Assembly (NCBI RefSeq): GCF_037969725.1
Contig: NZ_CP150203.1
Coordinates: forward strand, 2,434,001-2,498,000
Origin: Paenibacillus sp. FSL W8-0426
GTDB taxonomy: Bacteria > Bacillota > Bacilli > Paenibacillales > Paenibacillaceae
DNA: 64,000 bases
Reading direction: 5' to 3'
The position numbers were made by a program, and so were the translations under genes. The notes under the pieces are model-generated. The model did no database searches. It was not told the DNA's origin and worked only from the letters and a program-made list of their open reading frames with translations. Below are positions 15,968 to 24,905 of the stretch, in pieces (the stretch's first letter is position 1; every line of letters starts with the position of its first letter).

Positions 15968-16975
15968 ATGAATCTTCAATACAATATACAATTTGAGAAA
16001 ATGTGTCATACGTTACAGCTGGGTGAGATGCTTAAAACACCTGAAGCTATTTCGGGCGGTTTATTACATAGGATGTTTTCTTTGGAGACCTCTAAAGGGA
16101 GATATGCTGTAAAAGCATTAAACCCACAAATCATGGCGAGGCCAACTGCCTATGAAAACTATATTCGGTCAGAAAAAATCGCAAGCCTTGCATCAAATTA
16201 TATACCTGCTCAACCTGCAAAGGTGTTTAATGGTCATGGACTGCAAAACATAGACAATCAGTTTTATCTGGTTTTTGACTGGATCGAGGGTTACAGTCTT
16301 AAATCACAGGAGATTACTACAACCCATTGTACGCAAGTGGGCTCTATTCTTGCTAAACTTCATGAGATCAATTTCTCTCAGATCGAGAATAGCAACAACA
16401 ATACGAATAACACAAAAGACACAGACTGGCAATTCTATTTAAGTAAGGGGAAAGAACTCGATTCTTCATGGGTAAACCTGTTAGCCGCTATTATTGACGA
16501 GTTGTTTTTGTGGACTGATCGAGCGAATCATGCCCTCCAATTATTGGCGGGAGAACGTATATTGAGTCATAGAGACCTGGATCCAAAAAACGTAATGTGG
16601 AGTAAAGGCAGTCCCATATTCATTGATTGGGAATCAGCCGGAGTTATACATCCAAAACATGATTTAATGGAGACCGCTATTTATTGGTCAACGGGGGATT
16701 CGGGAGAAATAGATCAAGAAAAATTTAATGCTTTTGTCACGGCATACCAAGAGCACTACGGCGTTGTAACTGCAAATTGGAGGATAGTTCTGGAACTTGG
16801 TTATTTAAGTAAACTCGATTGGTTGGAGTATAGTCTTAAACGATCATTATGGATTGAATGTGCAGACGCAAAAGAACAAGAAATGGGCACAAAACAAATC
16901 GTAGCTACAATTCATGCACTGAAACAATATGAAGAGATGATCTCCATATTAGAGACGTGGTTGAACAACGGATAA
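15968..16975 (+). CDS. APH-family phosphotransferase
   Basis: The 335-residue protein has the kinase catalytic loop LSHRDLDPKNVMW (His 201, Asp 203, Asn 208) and the metal-binding FIDWESAG (Asp 220). YAVKAL contains the ATP-binding lysine (about 49) and LVFDWIEGYSL is the hinge. It is longer than aminoglycoside kinases, resembling choline/homoserine/thiamine kinase-like members. The ATG follows CAGGGGGACGAAACA. Its end overlaps nothing; the next gene starts 48 bases later. Substrate unknown. Confidence 0.82.
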   Translation: MNLQYNIQFEKMCHTLQLGEMLKTPEAISGGLLHRMFSLETSKGRYAVKALNPQIMARPTAYENYIRSEKIASLASNYIPAQPAKVFNGHGLQNIDNQFYLVFDWIEGYSLKSQEITTTHCTQVGSILAKLHEINFSQIENSNNNTNNTKDTDWQFYLSKGKELDSSWVNLLAAIIDELFLWTDRANHALQLLAGERILSHRDLDPKNVMWSKGSPIFIDWESAGVIHPKHDLMETAIYWSTGDSGEIDQEKFNAFVTAYQEHYGVVTANWRIVLELGYLSKLDWLEYSLKRSLWIECADAKEQEMGTKQIVATIHALKQYEEMISILETWLNNG

Positions 16976-17022
16976 TATCAAATACTTTCGTGAAATCCAA
17001 ATCGCATGGAAGGACTGAGACC

Positions 17023-17487
17023 ATGACTAGACGTATTGTTGTAACTGGAGGAGCGATCATTCGAGATGAATTTGGAAGAATATTATTGCAGAAGAGATCG
17101 GATTATGGAGATTGGGGATTGCCTGGTGGCGGGATGGAACCTGGTGAATCCATAGAAGAAACGATGCTAAGGGAAGTGATGGAAGAGACAGGTCTTGAAG
17201 TCAAACAATATCATTTGAATTCCATATATTCAGGCCCTCGTATGAAATATACATACCCGGATGGAAATGAAGTTGTTTTTGTCATGTTTTTGTTTAATGT
17301 TGAGGCGGAATTGAAAGGGAAAATATTAGATGACGGAAAAACGGTGAATTTCAAAGATCAAAATAATGAGTCGTTACAACTCGTGTTCAAGGGACTCGAT
17401 GAGATTGATTTGGACTCGATAAATGCCGTGCAAAAGCCGGTGTTTGTGGATTTGATAACAAATAACAATAAGTTATTAAAAACATAA
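17023..17487 (+). CDS. Nudix hydrolase
   Basis: The 154-residue protein has an intact Nudix box GGGMEPGESIEETMLREVME followed by ETG (residues 35-57), after WGLPGG. The upstream part VVTGGAIIRDEFGRILLQKR is the usual first beta strand. ATG 17023 follows GGAAGGACTGAGACC. It lies directly after the phosphotransferase gene and may be cotranscribed with it; repeat copy B follows 24 bases after its stop. Confidence 0.85.
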   Translation: MTRRIVVTGGAIIRDEFGRILLQKRSDYGDWGLPGGGMEPGESIEETMLREVMEETGLEVKQYHLNSIYSGPRMKYTYPDGNEVVFVMFLFNVEAELKGKILDDGKTVNFKDQNNESLQLVFKGLDEIDLDSINAVQKPVFVDLITNNNKLLKT

Positions 17488-17511
17488 TGTTGTAATGATA
17501 CATAGAATTCA

Positions 17512-17706
17512 CTATATAAACGCAAAAACATACAAACACACGTTAACGGAGAGGCAGAACCAATCTGGAGAAGCAAAGCGGTCGCGTTTATCACCGGATT
17601 TTCCCGCTAGAAAAGGGGAACCAAAAAATCTGGGGATAACAGCGATCGGAAGATGGTACTGCACTCGTAGTGGCCTTGTGTGATTGATTAGTGCGGTTTA
17701 TATAGA
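17512..17706. repeat. Dispersed repeat, copy B (complete, type-1 ends)
   Basis: CTATATAAACGCA (left) and TGCGGTTTATATAG (right) are terminal inverted repeats. Between them are ACACACGTTAACGGAGAGGC, the AATCTGGAGAAGCAAAGCGG block, a CCGGATTTT/AAAAATCTGG stem and CAGCGATCGGAAGATGG. It is about 45 bases shorter than copy G because the AGCTTTC/GAAAGCT hairpin and the following hairpin are absent. A frame passing through it (17495-17683) is not conserved as protein among copies. Confidence 0.8.
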
Positions 17707-17889
17707 TTTATGTAAAATGTGGTTTTAAGGAAGAAGGCAGATTCAGAGAAAAGATTTATAAACACGGGAAGTACTGGGATAGCATTTGCATGAGTCTATT
17801 AAAAGTGAATATACATCTTCTTAAGCATAACCTTCCAAAAGAACATGGCATCTGCTTTACTTAAAAATGTTCATGAAAGGATCATAACG

Positions 17890-18765
17890 ATGGAGAGATA
17901 TAAGAGCTCGTCCGGAAGAAAATTAATTATGGATTCCTATAACATGCTGCTGCATTCATGGGAAACGGATTTCGTAGAAAAGGTGATCGAGACGACCTAT
18001 GGATCGACGCACGTGATCATTGCCGGTGACCGTTCGAATCCACCGTTGATGCTATTTCATGGGACAGCAGATAATTCGGCCATGATGTGGATATACAATA
18101 TTAAGGATTTAGCTAAGGCGTTTTATGTGATTGCGGTAGATGCTATAGGGGGATCTGGCAAAAGCGAACCTAATGATGAATATTTCAGAGCATTCAATCA
18201 AATCACTTGGATGGACGACATTGTGACAGCTTTGAACATCCATACCATAAATATTTGCGGAGTTTCATATGGTGCCTATTTATCTTATAACTACACATTG
18301 AAGAGACCTGATAAGGTAAATAAGGCAGTCTGTCTTGCAGGTAGAATTCCAAGCAATTCATTTGAAGTGATTTATAAAATGATGGCCGCTTTTTTGCCAG
18401 AGGCATTATTTCCGTCGGAAAAAAACTGTGAAAAGCTGCTGAATAAATTGAGTGGGCCTCATCGTTCGCCATTTCAAGACAATGAACTTCTGATGAAGCA
18501 CTGGTACTACTTGTTAAAGTATTTTAACAATAAATCGATGATGCAGCACAAAATAGAAATACATACGGATCAGGAGGTATCCGAATTAAGGAACAAGGTA
18601 TTGTTCCTCATTGGTGAATACGATCGATTATCCAATTATCCGAAAGCTATAAAGAAACTTGAGGACAACAGAATGAATTACAAAATCATTCCTGATGCGG
18701 GACACGCAATAAATCATGAGCAAGCCGATCTGATCAATAAGGAGATTATTGACTTTCTAAATTGA
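17890..18765 (+). CDS. Alpha/beta hydrolase
   Basis: The 291-residue protein has the oxyanion strand PPLMLFHGTAD, the nucleophile elbow GVSYG (Ser 126), an acid candidate in LIGEYDRLSN and the catalytic His in DAGHAINHEQ, in the order of the alpha/beta hydrolase fold. It is likely a cytosolic esterase or related hydrolase; a weak similarity to carboxylesterase YbfK-type proteins is possible. ATG 17890 follows AAAGGATCATAACG; an in-frame ATG at 17845 has no ribosome site. A terminator follows. Confidence 0.85.
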   Translation: MERYKSSSGRKLIMDSYNMLLHSWETDFVEKVIETTYGSTHVIIAGDRSNPPLMLFHGTADNSAMMWIYNIKDLAKAFYVIAVDAIGGSGKSEPNDEYFRAFNQITWMDDIVTALNIHTINICGVSYGAYLSYNYTLKRPDKVNKAVCLAGRIPSNSFEVIYKMMAAFLPEALFPSEKNCEKLLNKLSGPHRSPFQDNELLMKHWYYLLKYFNNKSMMQHKIEIHTDQEVSELRNKVLFLIGEYDRLSNYPKAIKKLEDNRMNYKIIPDAGHAINHEQADLINKEIIDFLN

Positions 18766-18788
18766 TGGGGCTTCATTTAGCTGTTTGT

Positions 18789-18815
18789 AGCTCATGGTGC
18801 AATCATGGGCTTTTT
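18789..18815 (+). terminator. Rho-independent terminator
   Basis: AGCTCATG (18789-18796) pairs with CATGGGCT (18804-18811, one G-T pair) and is followed by TTTTT. It ends the alpha/beta hydrolase transcript. Confidence 0.65.
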
Positions 18816-18874
18816 AATTTATTTTAAGTGATGCCGTTCCTTCAAAACCCAAAATCAAAAAGCAGGTGAAAAAT

Positions 18875-19450
18875 ATGAGTATAAGTAAAACGATTACATA
18901 CATCGATTTTGAACTGTCCAACACATTAAATGAATACCAGCCTTGGTTTGGGCTGAACACCGAAGTGCTTTGTTTTAAACCTAAAGTGGGGTGGAGCATC
19001 GGACAGATTTTGGAGCATGTTACATTAACCAATCACTATTTGTTGATATTAATCAGAAAAGGGAAGAGAAAGGCGATTGATTTGGCCGGAAAGAAAGATT
19101 TACAAACACTGTTAGAAACATATTCATTTAATTTGCATGAGCTAGATGCAATTGCTAGACATAACTCATTTGATTGGATTAGACCCGAGCATATGGAGCC
19201 GACAGGAGATAAAGATCTCGAAGAAGTAAGATTACTGCTTGAGGAACAATTAAAAGAATGTAGAGACATACTGTTCGAAATGAACAAGGGCGAAGGAATA
19301 CTTTACAAGACGACGATGACGGTAAATAACTTAGGGAAGATTGATGTGTATCAATATATTTATTTTCTGTGCCAACATGCCAAAAGACATATCACCCAAA
19401 TGCAGAAAGTTCTGAATGAGTATAATGAAATTAATCCATTAGGATTATGA
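18875..19450 (+). CDS. DinB-family protein
   Basis: The 191-residue protein is a four-helix-bundle DinB-type protein: WSIGQILEHVTLTNHYL (first metal-ligand His in LEHV) and a C-terminal LCQHAKRHITQMQKV with the last His pair. DinB/YfiT proteins bind a divalent metal and often act as thiol transferases (bacillithiol S-transferase group) or have unknown roles. ATG 18875 follows AGCAGGTGAAAAAT; the GTG at 18866 lies within that ribosome site. A second DinB gene is at 29808. Confidence 0.8.
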   Translation: MSISKTITYIDFELSNTLNEYQPWFGLNTEVLCFKPKVGWSIGQILEHVTLTNHYLLILIRKGKRKAIDLAGKKDLQTLLETYSFNLHELDAIARHNSFDWIRPEHMEPTGDKDLEEVRLLLEEQLKECRDILFEMNKGEGILYKTTMTVNNLGKIDVYQYIYFLCQHAKRHITQMQKVLNEYNEINPLGL

Positions 19451-19697
19451 GTACATGTAAATAGAAAGGAGGTCATCCGTACAACATCGTGGAACTTGGA
19501 AGAGCAGTAAAAAAAGATAAAATCGAAAGCTGCGTTTCCTGCAACTAAACGTAGTATTTAAGCGTTAGGAAAATAGGGATTAAACGATTGGATTATCTAA
19601 TCAACCGGACATTTCGCGAGGAACTCTTTTGAAAAAATAAAGATATGCTGTGATCGAGGATCGTATTTTTCAATAAAACGCAAATCGGAGGTATTCC

Positions 19698-20093
19698 ATG
19701 GAAAACGGAAAAATCTTGGGTATTGCTTACAATGTGATCCCTGTTGAAGACTTGGAAGCATCCGCAGCCTGGTTTGTTAAGCATTTCGGATTCAACATCA
19801 GAAATCGAAGGGAAGGATATTTAAGCCTTTTCAGGGAGAACCGACCTATTTTGGATCTGATCCAAAGCGAACATAAGTCAAGAGCCGTATTCGAAGTGCG
19901 AAATCAAAGAAGATGGGTGATTACCTTTTTCACGGACGATATTGCATCGTTACATAACTATTTAAAATCAGAAGATGTTAAAGTCGGGAACATAAGTGAT
20001 GAAGGAAAGTATGGGAAGTTTTTTGTGATGGAAGATTTGGACGGCAATTTGTTCGATGTTTGGGAACACCATGATTGTGAACTGATTTTTTAA
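19698..20093 (+). CDS. VOC-family protein (glyoxalase/bleomycin-resistance fold)
   Basis: The 131-residue protein has the paired beta-alpha-beta units of the vicinal oxygen chelate fold: YNVIPVEDLEASAAWFVKHF and GFNIR at the start and FFVMEDLDGNLFDVWEH at the end, the latter with the typical metal-ligand Glu/Asp region. Such proteins act as dimers, as fosfomycin or bleomycin resistance proteins, dioxygenases or lyases; no specific role can be set. ATG 19698 follows CGGAGGTATTCC. Confidence 0.85.
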   Translation: MENGKILGIAYNVIPVEDLEASAAWFVKHFGFNIRNRREGYLSLFRENRPILDLIQSEHKSRAVFEVRNQRRWVITFFTDDIASLHNYLKSEDVKVGNISDEGKYGKFFVMEDLDGNLFDVWEHHDCELIF

Positions 20094-20100
20094 CGAGAAA

Positions 20101-20352
20101 AATAAAGGATTTGGTTTTGTTCACGAACATGTTCCTGAAATTGGCATGGCCTTGCTAAAAGAATATTGCGGCAACGGAATAGGTACCTCCTTAATGAATG
20201 AACTATTTAAAGAAGCTAAGCAAAGAGGAATCCGACGCTTATCCCTGAGTGTGGACCCAGGGAATATACCAGCCGTGAAACTGTACGAGCGGTTCGGATT
20301 CAAAGAAGTGGGGAAGGTGGGTACTTCCATCACGATGGTGGTTGAATTGTGA
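20101..20352 (+). pseudogene. GNAT acetyltransferase, C-terminal fragment
   Basis: The frame reads GFGFVHEHVPEIGMALLKEY then CGNGIGTSLMNELFKEA and PAVKLYERFGFKEVG, the last 80 residues of a GNAT protein including the acetyl-CoA loop. The N-terminal half (about 60-80 residues) is missing, and only 7 bases separate the first codon from the VOC stop. A shorter frame from ATG 20146 is possible but would not form a full fold. It is probably a deletion relic. Confidence 0.7.
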
Positions 20353-20410
20353 TCAAATCATCAGTTTGAGAGATAAAAGCAGAGTTTTTGAAAAATGTAT
20401 GTATACGTAA

Positions 20411-20944
20411 TCAATCAGGAATAACTTTTTTGCCAATGATATGTCCCAACATGACTATAGGGATCAGGATCAGGCCAACAGCCAGACTTTGTATAAATGA
20501 CCACCAGGTGAGCATGTTCAATTCTGCTAAACGGTAGAATAAATAAACGGAATAGGGAAGAGTTACGAAAACGGCTGTCACTACTCCAGGGGTGTACATT
20601 CGCAAGTAGATGCTTTGAAATAGATGAGTGAACACATGGATGAAGAGAACAGCATTAAAACCGATGAATAACAACAAAGAATGATGCTCCGCAGCTATCC
20701 ACGTTACCGGAATGAACATAATGAATTCCAAAGCAACCGCCACGGCAAATTGAGCAGAGGTAATATGCTGAAAGGAATCGAAACGCCGTCTAAGCGGCTT
20801 GGGCAGCGCTGAACGAACCAACCCATGGTTTCGTTTCATCCATTTCTCTACAACAATAATTTCTTCGAAATCATGAATCATAAATGCAGCGAAAAACAGC
20901 CAAATCAGCGAATTCAGGCTGATCTGTTCATTGAACCAGTCCAT
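20411..20944 (-). CDS. HXXEE-domain membrane protein
   Basis: The 177-residue protein carries HDFEE (residues 24-28) inside the first hydrophobic segment, the defining HXXEE motif of this membrane family, followed by about four more hydrophobic segments (AVAVALEFIMFIPVTW, SLLLFIGFNAVLFI, VVTAVFVTLPYSVYLFY, SLAVGLILIPIVMLG). The His/Glu cluster suggests a metal-dependent membrane enzyme or transporter, but function is unknown. The start ATG follows AGGAGGAAGCT (minus strand). It is the only minus gene between 5 and 27 kb. Confidence 0.8.
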   Translation of the reverse strand: MDWFNEQISLNSLIWLFFAAFMIHDFEEIIVVEKWMKRNHGLVRSALPKPLRRRFDSFQHITSAQFAVAVALEFIMFIPVTWIAAEHHSLLLFIGFNAVLFIHVFTHLFQSIYLRMYTPGVVTAVFVTLPYSVYLFYRLAELNMLTWWSFIQSLAVGLILIPIVMLGHIIGKKVIPD

Positions 20945-21040
20945 AGCTTCCTCCTGTGAATTTTTAGTATGTTGTTTTAAGTGAGCTTCCCATTTCCTTA
21001 TTGACAGGTGTGGGTTGAATAAAAAAATGGGGAGAGAAGG

Positions 21041-21586
21041 ATGAAAAAACGAAATTTCTTATTCATGCTAATTGTCTCGAGTTCGTTGTTACTTACAAGT
21101 TGCAATGATGCTAACCATACGATGGCTACGCAGGGTGAACATACAAAAACAGTCGATATGGAGCATGCCAACGAACCATCCGAATCCATGTTTAGGATCG
21201 AAATGCAATCCCCTCCAACGATTACAGCCGGGGAAACCTTTGAGGTAAAGGGATATTTGGTCAATCAAAGCGAGACTGCTTGGGATATTTTCCATGGTGC
21301 GGATATGTTTACTTATACCATTTACGATGATGCAGGTAAACCCCTGCCAAACCATGAGGGGATGATTGCAGTAAATGATATAGGTTTGGGGACAACGCTC
21401 CAGCCCAATAGCAAATATAATTACGACGGTGAACAGCATGTTAGTTCCAAGTTATATCAATTGTCGGTAGACCAACCCGGAAAATATAAGATCGTCGGTC
21501 AGGCAGAATTCTACATTACTTATGACAATAAATCGCATCGATTTCAAATTAAATCTGAACCACTGGAGGTAAATGTAGATTCATAA
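21041..21586 (+). CDS. Lipoprotein with BsuPI-like domain
   Basis: The 181-residue product begins MKKRNFLFMLIVSSSLLLTS with Cys 21 after LLTS, a lipoprotein signal. The mature part (PPTITAGETFEVKGYLVNQS ... DQPGKYKIVGQAEFYITYD) is a beta-sandwich like the BsuPI proteinase-inhibitor family. It shares the layout of the lipoprotein at 11333 (GKYKI/GIYEI, AEF positions). ATG 21041 follows GGAGAGAAGG. Extracytoplasmic; role unknown. Confidence 0.78.
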   Translation: MKKRNFLFMLIVSSSLLLTSCNDANHTMATQGEHTKTVDMEHANEPSESMFRIEMQSPPTITAGETFEVKGYLVNQSETAWDIFHGADMFTYTIYDDAGKPLPNHEGMIAVNDIGLGTTLQPNSKYNYDGEQHVSSKLYQLSVDQPGKYKIVGQAEFYITYDNKSHRFQIKSEPLEVNVDS

Positions 21587-21633
21587 ATCAAGTGAAGTGA
21601 ATGGTGTTGGAATTCAACTCGGAAAGGTGATGA

Positions 21634-22266
21634 ATGATGCATCAGGTCCTCGAAACATACTCATCGAATGTGCTACTGTCGGGAAATGTACGAAACGACA
21701 TTCAAGCCTTTTTTTCAGCTCATCATGATCTTGAAACTTTAAATCATACGTTAATAGTGGCAACCCAGGCAAGGCACATCGCAGAACTTTATGGTGCAGA
21801 TCCGTGGAAGGCAGAACAAGCAGGTCTGCTGCATGACATCAGTAACGTGGTCCCTGTAAGCGAGATGTTAAATGTAGCCAAGGTACTATCGATCGATATC
21901 ATGGACGAAGAGTATACCTATGATCGAATTGTACATCAAAAATTGTCCAAAGCTATGGCCAAAGAAATTTTTTATATCACCGACAGTGAGATCTTGGACG
22001 CCATAGAATGTCATACCACATTCAGGCCTGAAGCAAGCCTTATGGATAAAGTTCTTTTCGTTTCAGACAAAATCTCTTGGGAGCTGCCAGGAAATCATGC
22101 GTATTTACATGAAATCCGAAAGAAGGTTGAAGACGAGCAGCGATTGGATGAAGGGATACTGATCTATCTTAATTACATTTGGGAGCAGCGTTCCAAACTT
22201 AAATTAGTACATCCTTGGCTAATCCAGGCGAGAGAAGAATTATTGCAAAAGGGACTTTGTATCTAA
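21634..22266 (+). CDS. HD-domain phosphohydrolase, YqeK-like
   Basis: The 210-residue protein has the HD-type metal site: His 38 in LNHTLIV, His 67-Asp 68 in LLHDISNV, and ECHTTFRP with DKVLFVSDKIS further on. The order and spacing match YqeK, a Co/Fe-dependent symmetrical Ap4A hydrolase (bis(5'-nucleosyl)-tetraphosphatase). The usual yqeK sits beside nadD, not the case here, so this may be a divergent extra copy. ATG 21634 follows GGAAAGGTGATGA. Confidence 0.78.
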   Translation: MMHQVLETYSSNVLLSGNVRNDIQAFFSAHHDLETLNHTLIVATQARHIAELYGADPWKAEQAGLLHDISNVVPVSEMLNVAKVLSIDIMDEEYTYDRIVHQKLSKAMAKEIFYITDSEILDAIECHTTFRPEASLMDKVLFVSDKISWELPGNHAYLHEIRKKVEDEQRLDEGILIYLNYIWEQRSKLKLVHPWLIQAREELLQKGLCI

Positions 22267-22303
22267 CAATGTTGTTCCTGTAACGATGTGGGGAGTGAGT
22301 GAA

Positions 22304-22633
22304 ATGTCTCTTTGTTTTTACGATAACATAGAAATCAGCGATGAATCGATCGTCAGCATTGATCGGGTGTATGGTCTGGATTTTGGGCAATTTGACGATG
22401 AGATGTGGGACAAGTTGTCTGAGATCTATTCCATGCTGCCTGCGCAAATCCAAGTTGACGGCGTTGGACAACCTGCCTGGTTTGGAGAAGAAGACAAACA
22501 TCACGAATACCTGTGGGCGTCTGTGGAGCCTTCAGGTCTGCAGGTTGTCGGACGATTGAATTCCGCAGATTGGTACGAGTGGGAAAAGACGTTTCATGAG
22601 GGAATCATCGCTTTTCCATTTTTCGCGATTTAA
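22304..22633 (+). CDS. Small hypothetical protein
   Basis: The 109-residue product is acidic and mixed in composition (MSLCFYDNIEISDESIVSID ... GVGQPAWFGEEDKHHEYLW ... VVGRLNSADWYEWE). No signal, membrane helix or motif is recognised. ATG 22304 has GGGGAG 8 bases upstream; an in-frame ATG at 22286 overlaps this site. It follows the YqeK-like gene by 37 bases. Confidence 0.55.
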   Translation: MSLCFYDNIEISDESIVSIDRVYGLDFGQFDDEMWDKLSEIYSMLPAQIQVDGVGQPAWFGEEDKHHEYLWASVEPSGLQVVGRLNSADWYEWEKTFHEGIIAFPFFAI

Positions 22634-22938
22634 CGATGAAGACTCGTGTAATATAAAGGCGTTTTCTCACTAAATATGCACGAATAAAAAGAAATATAGT
22701 ACCTTAATTTCCAATTATATGTTATTCTGAGAAAAGGATGCGCTTTCATCCAAGCGTAGACTTGCTAGTAGGTTTCTCTATCGCTTTTTCTAGCACCGGC
22801 AGCTTGGGAATGGCAGCAACGTATACGATGCAGAAAGGAGGGCATCCGGACTTTGATTGCAGTATGGTCAACGAAGTGTGTTCAAGGTAATCGTTCTGCG
22901 TGTGGAAGAATCATCATTAAATAAGCGGAGGTTTTGAC
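22634..22938. other. Intergenic region upstream of the cellulase-like gene
   Basis: About 300 bases without a gene. GGATGCGCTTTCATCC at 22738-22753 is an imperfect hairpin or operator-like repeat. The last bases hold GCGGAGG, 7 bases before ATG 22939. No riboswitch that I know was recognised. Confidence 0.4.
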
Positions 22939-24156
22939 ATGCTGGCCAAAATGAAAAAGTGCGGAATGTACAGTCTGGCTCTTGTATTGTTGTCTACCAT
23001 GTTCTTAAACGGGTGGAATGCCAAAGTATCGGCGGCAACCCCGATTACATCGGATTTCAGGTCTTTGCAGGCTTCGCAGATCATTAGCGAGATGGGTGCA
23101 GGATGGAATCTGGGAAATCAGCTTGAAGCATCATTGAACGGCACGCCAAGCGAGACGGCATGGGGCAATCCTATGGTTACTCCGGAATTGATCAAAAAAG
23201 TAAAAGCAGCGGGTTTCAAAACGATTCGAATTCCCGTTTCTTATTTGAATCATATTGGAAGCGCTCCCAACTATACGATTAATTCAGCGTGGCTGGATCG
23301 AGTGAAAACGGTCGTTGACTACGCCTACAATGAAGGTTTGTACGTCATCATCAACATTCATGGAGATGGCTACAATACCGTGCAAGGTGGATGGCTGTTG
23401 GTCAATGGAAGCAATCAAACGGCCATCAAACAAAAGTATGAGAAAGTGTGGCAACAAATTGCCAACAAGTTTATCAACTATGATGAACGGCTTATTCTGG
23501 AATCGATGAACGAAGTGTTTGACGGCAATTATGGAAATCCCAATTCCGCATACTATGCCAACCTGAATGCGTACAACCAAATCTTCGTGGATACGGTAAG
23601 GAAAACCGGAGGCAACAATAGCGCCAGATGGTTGCTCATTCCGGGTTGGAATACGAATATCGACTATACCGTTGGCAACTATGGTTTTGTTCTGCCAACG
23701 GATACAAACCGATCTTCGTCGATCCCAAGCTCGGAGAAAAGAATCATGATATCGGCGCACTACTATTCCCCGTGGGACTTTGCAGGCGAGGAAAATGGAA
23801 CGATTACACAATGGGGAGCCACGGCAACGAATCCTTCCAAAAAATCGACGTGGGGACAAGAAGATTACCTGAATTCACAGTTGCAATCGATGTACAATAA
23901 ATTTGTCACCCAAGGATATCCTGTGGTACTCGGTGAATTTGGTTCCATTGATAAAACGTCATACGATTCGACCAATAACGTATATCGCGCAGCGTTTGCC
24001 AAAGCGGTCACCGCAACGGCAAAAAAATACGGGGCGGTGCCGGTTTATTGGGATAATGGCCACAACGGCCAACATGGATTTGCCTTGTTTAACCGATCCA
24101 ACAATACCGTAACCCAACAAGGCGTCATTAATGCGATTATGCAAGGAATGCAATAA
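22939..24156 (+). CDS. Secreted GH5-family endoglucanase-like enzyme
   Basis: The 405-residue protein begins with a signal peptide (basic MLAKMKKCG, hydrophobic core, cleavage near VSAA-TP at about 32). The catalytic domain shows AGWNLGNQLEASLNG, GFKTIRIPVSYLNH, ESMNEVFDGNYG (acid/base Glu after Asn) and VVLGEFGSIDK (nucleophile Glu), the GH5 pattern near the GH5_4/GH5_2 groups (endo-beta-1,4-glucanase, sometimes xyloglucanase). There is no carbohydrate-binding module. ATG 22939 follows GCGGAGGTTTTGAC. A strong terminator follows. It degrades plant beta-glucans outside the cell. Confidence 0.9.
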   Translation: MLAKMKKCGMYSLALVLLSTMFLNGWNAKVSAATPITSDFRSLQASQIISEMGAGWNLGNQLEASLNGTPSETAWGNPMVTPELIKKVKAAGFKTIRIPVSYLNHIGSAPNYTINSAWLDRVKTVVDYAYNEGLYVIINIHGDGYNTVQGGWLLVNGSNQTAIKQKYEKVWQQIANKFINYDERLILESMNEVFDGNYGNPNSAYYANLNAYNQIFVDTVRKTGGNNSARWLLIPGWNTNIDYTVGNYGFVLPTDTNRSSSIPSSEKRIMISAHYYSPWDFAGEENGTITQWGATATNPSKKSTWGQEDYLNSQLQSMYNKFVTQGYPVVLGEFGSIDKTSYDSTNNVYRAAFAKAVTATAKKYGAVPVYWDNGHNGQHGFALFNRSNNTVTQQGVINAIMQGMQ

Positions 24157-24176
24157 GCCATTCATACGTGTGTTTG

Positions 24177-24216
24177 TGAACGGCGCGAACCCGCAAACGG
24201 GATTTCGCGCCGTTCA
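24177..24216 (+). terminator. Strong hairpin terminator after the GH5 gene
   Basis: TGAACGGCGCGAA (24177-24189) pairs perfectly with TTCGCGCCGTTCA (24204-24216); the loop itself holds CCCG/CGGG. A weak T-rich tail follows. Confidence 0.75.
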
Positions 24217-24335
24217 TATTAATATTGTCCTGATGGAAGTAAGCATTAAAAGAATATAACTTCACATGATGGAATGTTTGGGATAAGATGGATGTTGTGG
24301 AAGCAGGTTAATGCCTTCAGAAAGAGGAGATTTCC

Positions 24336-24863
24336 ATGAAAGTTCGTCTTACATCGTATGATGAGAACTGGGCCAGGATGTATGAAGAAGAAGCTCAAGT
24401 GTTAAGGGGCATTTTTGGCGACGAAATACGGGCACTCGAACATTTTGGCAGTACGGCCGTTCCGGGAATGAAAGCCAAACCCGTCGTGGATATGATATGT
24501 TTGGTGAAAGATATTCAAGTTATTGATGGATACAATGACCGTATGCATGCTCTTGGGTATGATGTGGCCGGAGAATGGGGCATTGCGGGAAGACGGTTAT
24601 TTCGAAAAGGCGGGGAACAGCGGACGCATCATATTCATTTTTATCCATACGAACATCCGCAAATATTACGTCATTTGGTTTTTCGCGATTATTTGCAAGC
24701 TCATCCGGAAGAAGTTGAACGTTATTCAGCGATGAAAGAAGAGCTTGCTCAACGTTACGAGGATACGAGCGACTACAGCAAGGGAAAGAAGCCGTTTGTT
24801 CAGGAGATGGAACAGAGAGCTTTGCAATGGCACAGCGAGAAAACGAAATACGGCACTCAGTAA
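24336..24863 (+). CDS. GrpB/UPF0157 family nucleotidyltransferase-like protein
   Basis: The 175-residue protein has EHFGSTAVPGMKAKPVVDMI, the signature of the GrpB/UPF0157 family (nucleotidyltransferase fold with GS and D-x-D residues), then THHIHFYPYEHPQ and VFRDYLQAHPEEVERY. The family is often fused to CoaE but here stands alone; biochemical role is unknown. ATG 24336 follows AAAGAGGAGATTTCC. A second member lies at 38065. Confidence 0.85.
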   Translation: MKVRLTSYDENWARMYEEEAQVLRGIFGDEIRALEHFGSTAVPGMKAKPVVDMICLVKDIQVIDGYNDRMHALGYDVAGEWGIAGRRLFRKGGEQRTHHIHFYPYEHPQILRHLVFRDYLQAHPEEVERYSAMKEELAQRYEDTSDYSKGKKPFVQEMEQRALQWHSEKTKYGTQ

Positions 24864-24905
24864 CCCTACACTAAACTCACTCGATTAGAACAAGGATGTG
24901 AGCGC

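Noticed and set aside
17495..17683. 62-codon frame in repeat copy B as a gene
   Set aside because: It lies almost entirely in a dispersed repeat whose other copies break the frame.
22736..22755. CcpA (cre) site before the GH5 gene
   Set aside because: GATGCGCTTTCAT matches only about half of the cre consensus TGWAANCGNTNWCA; two central positions do not fit.
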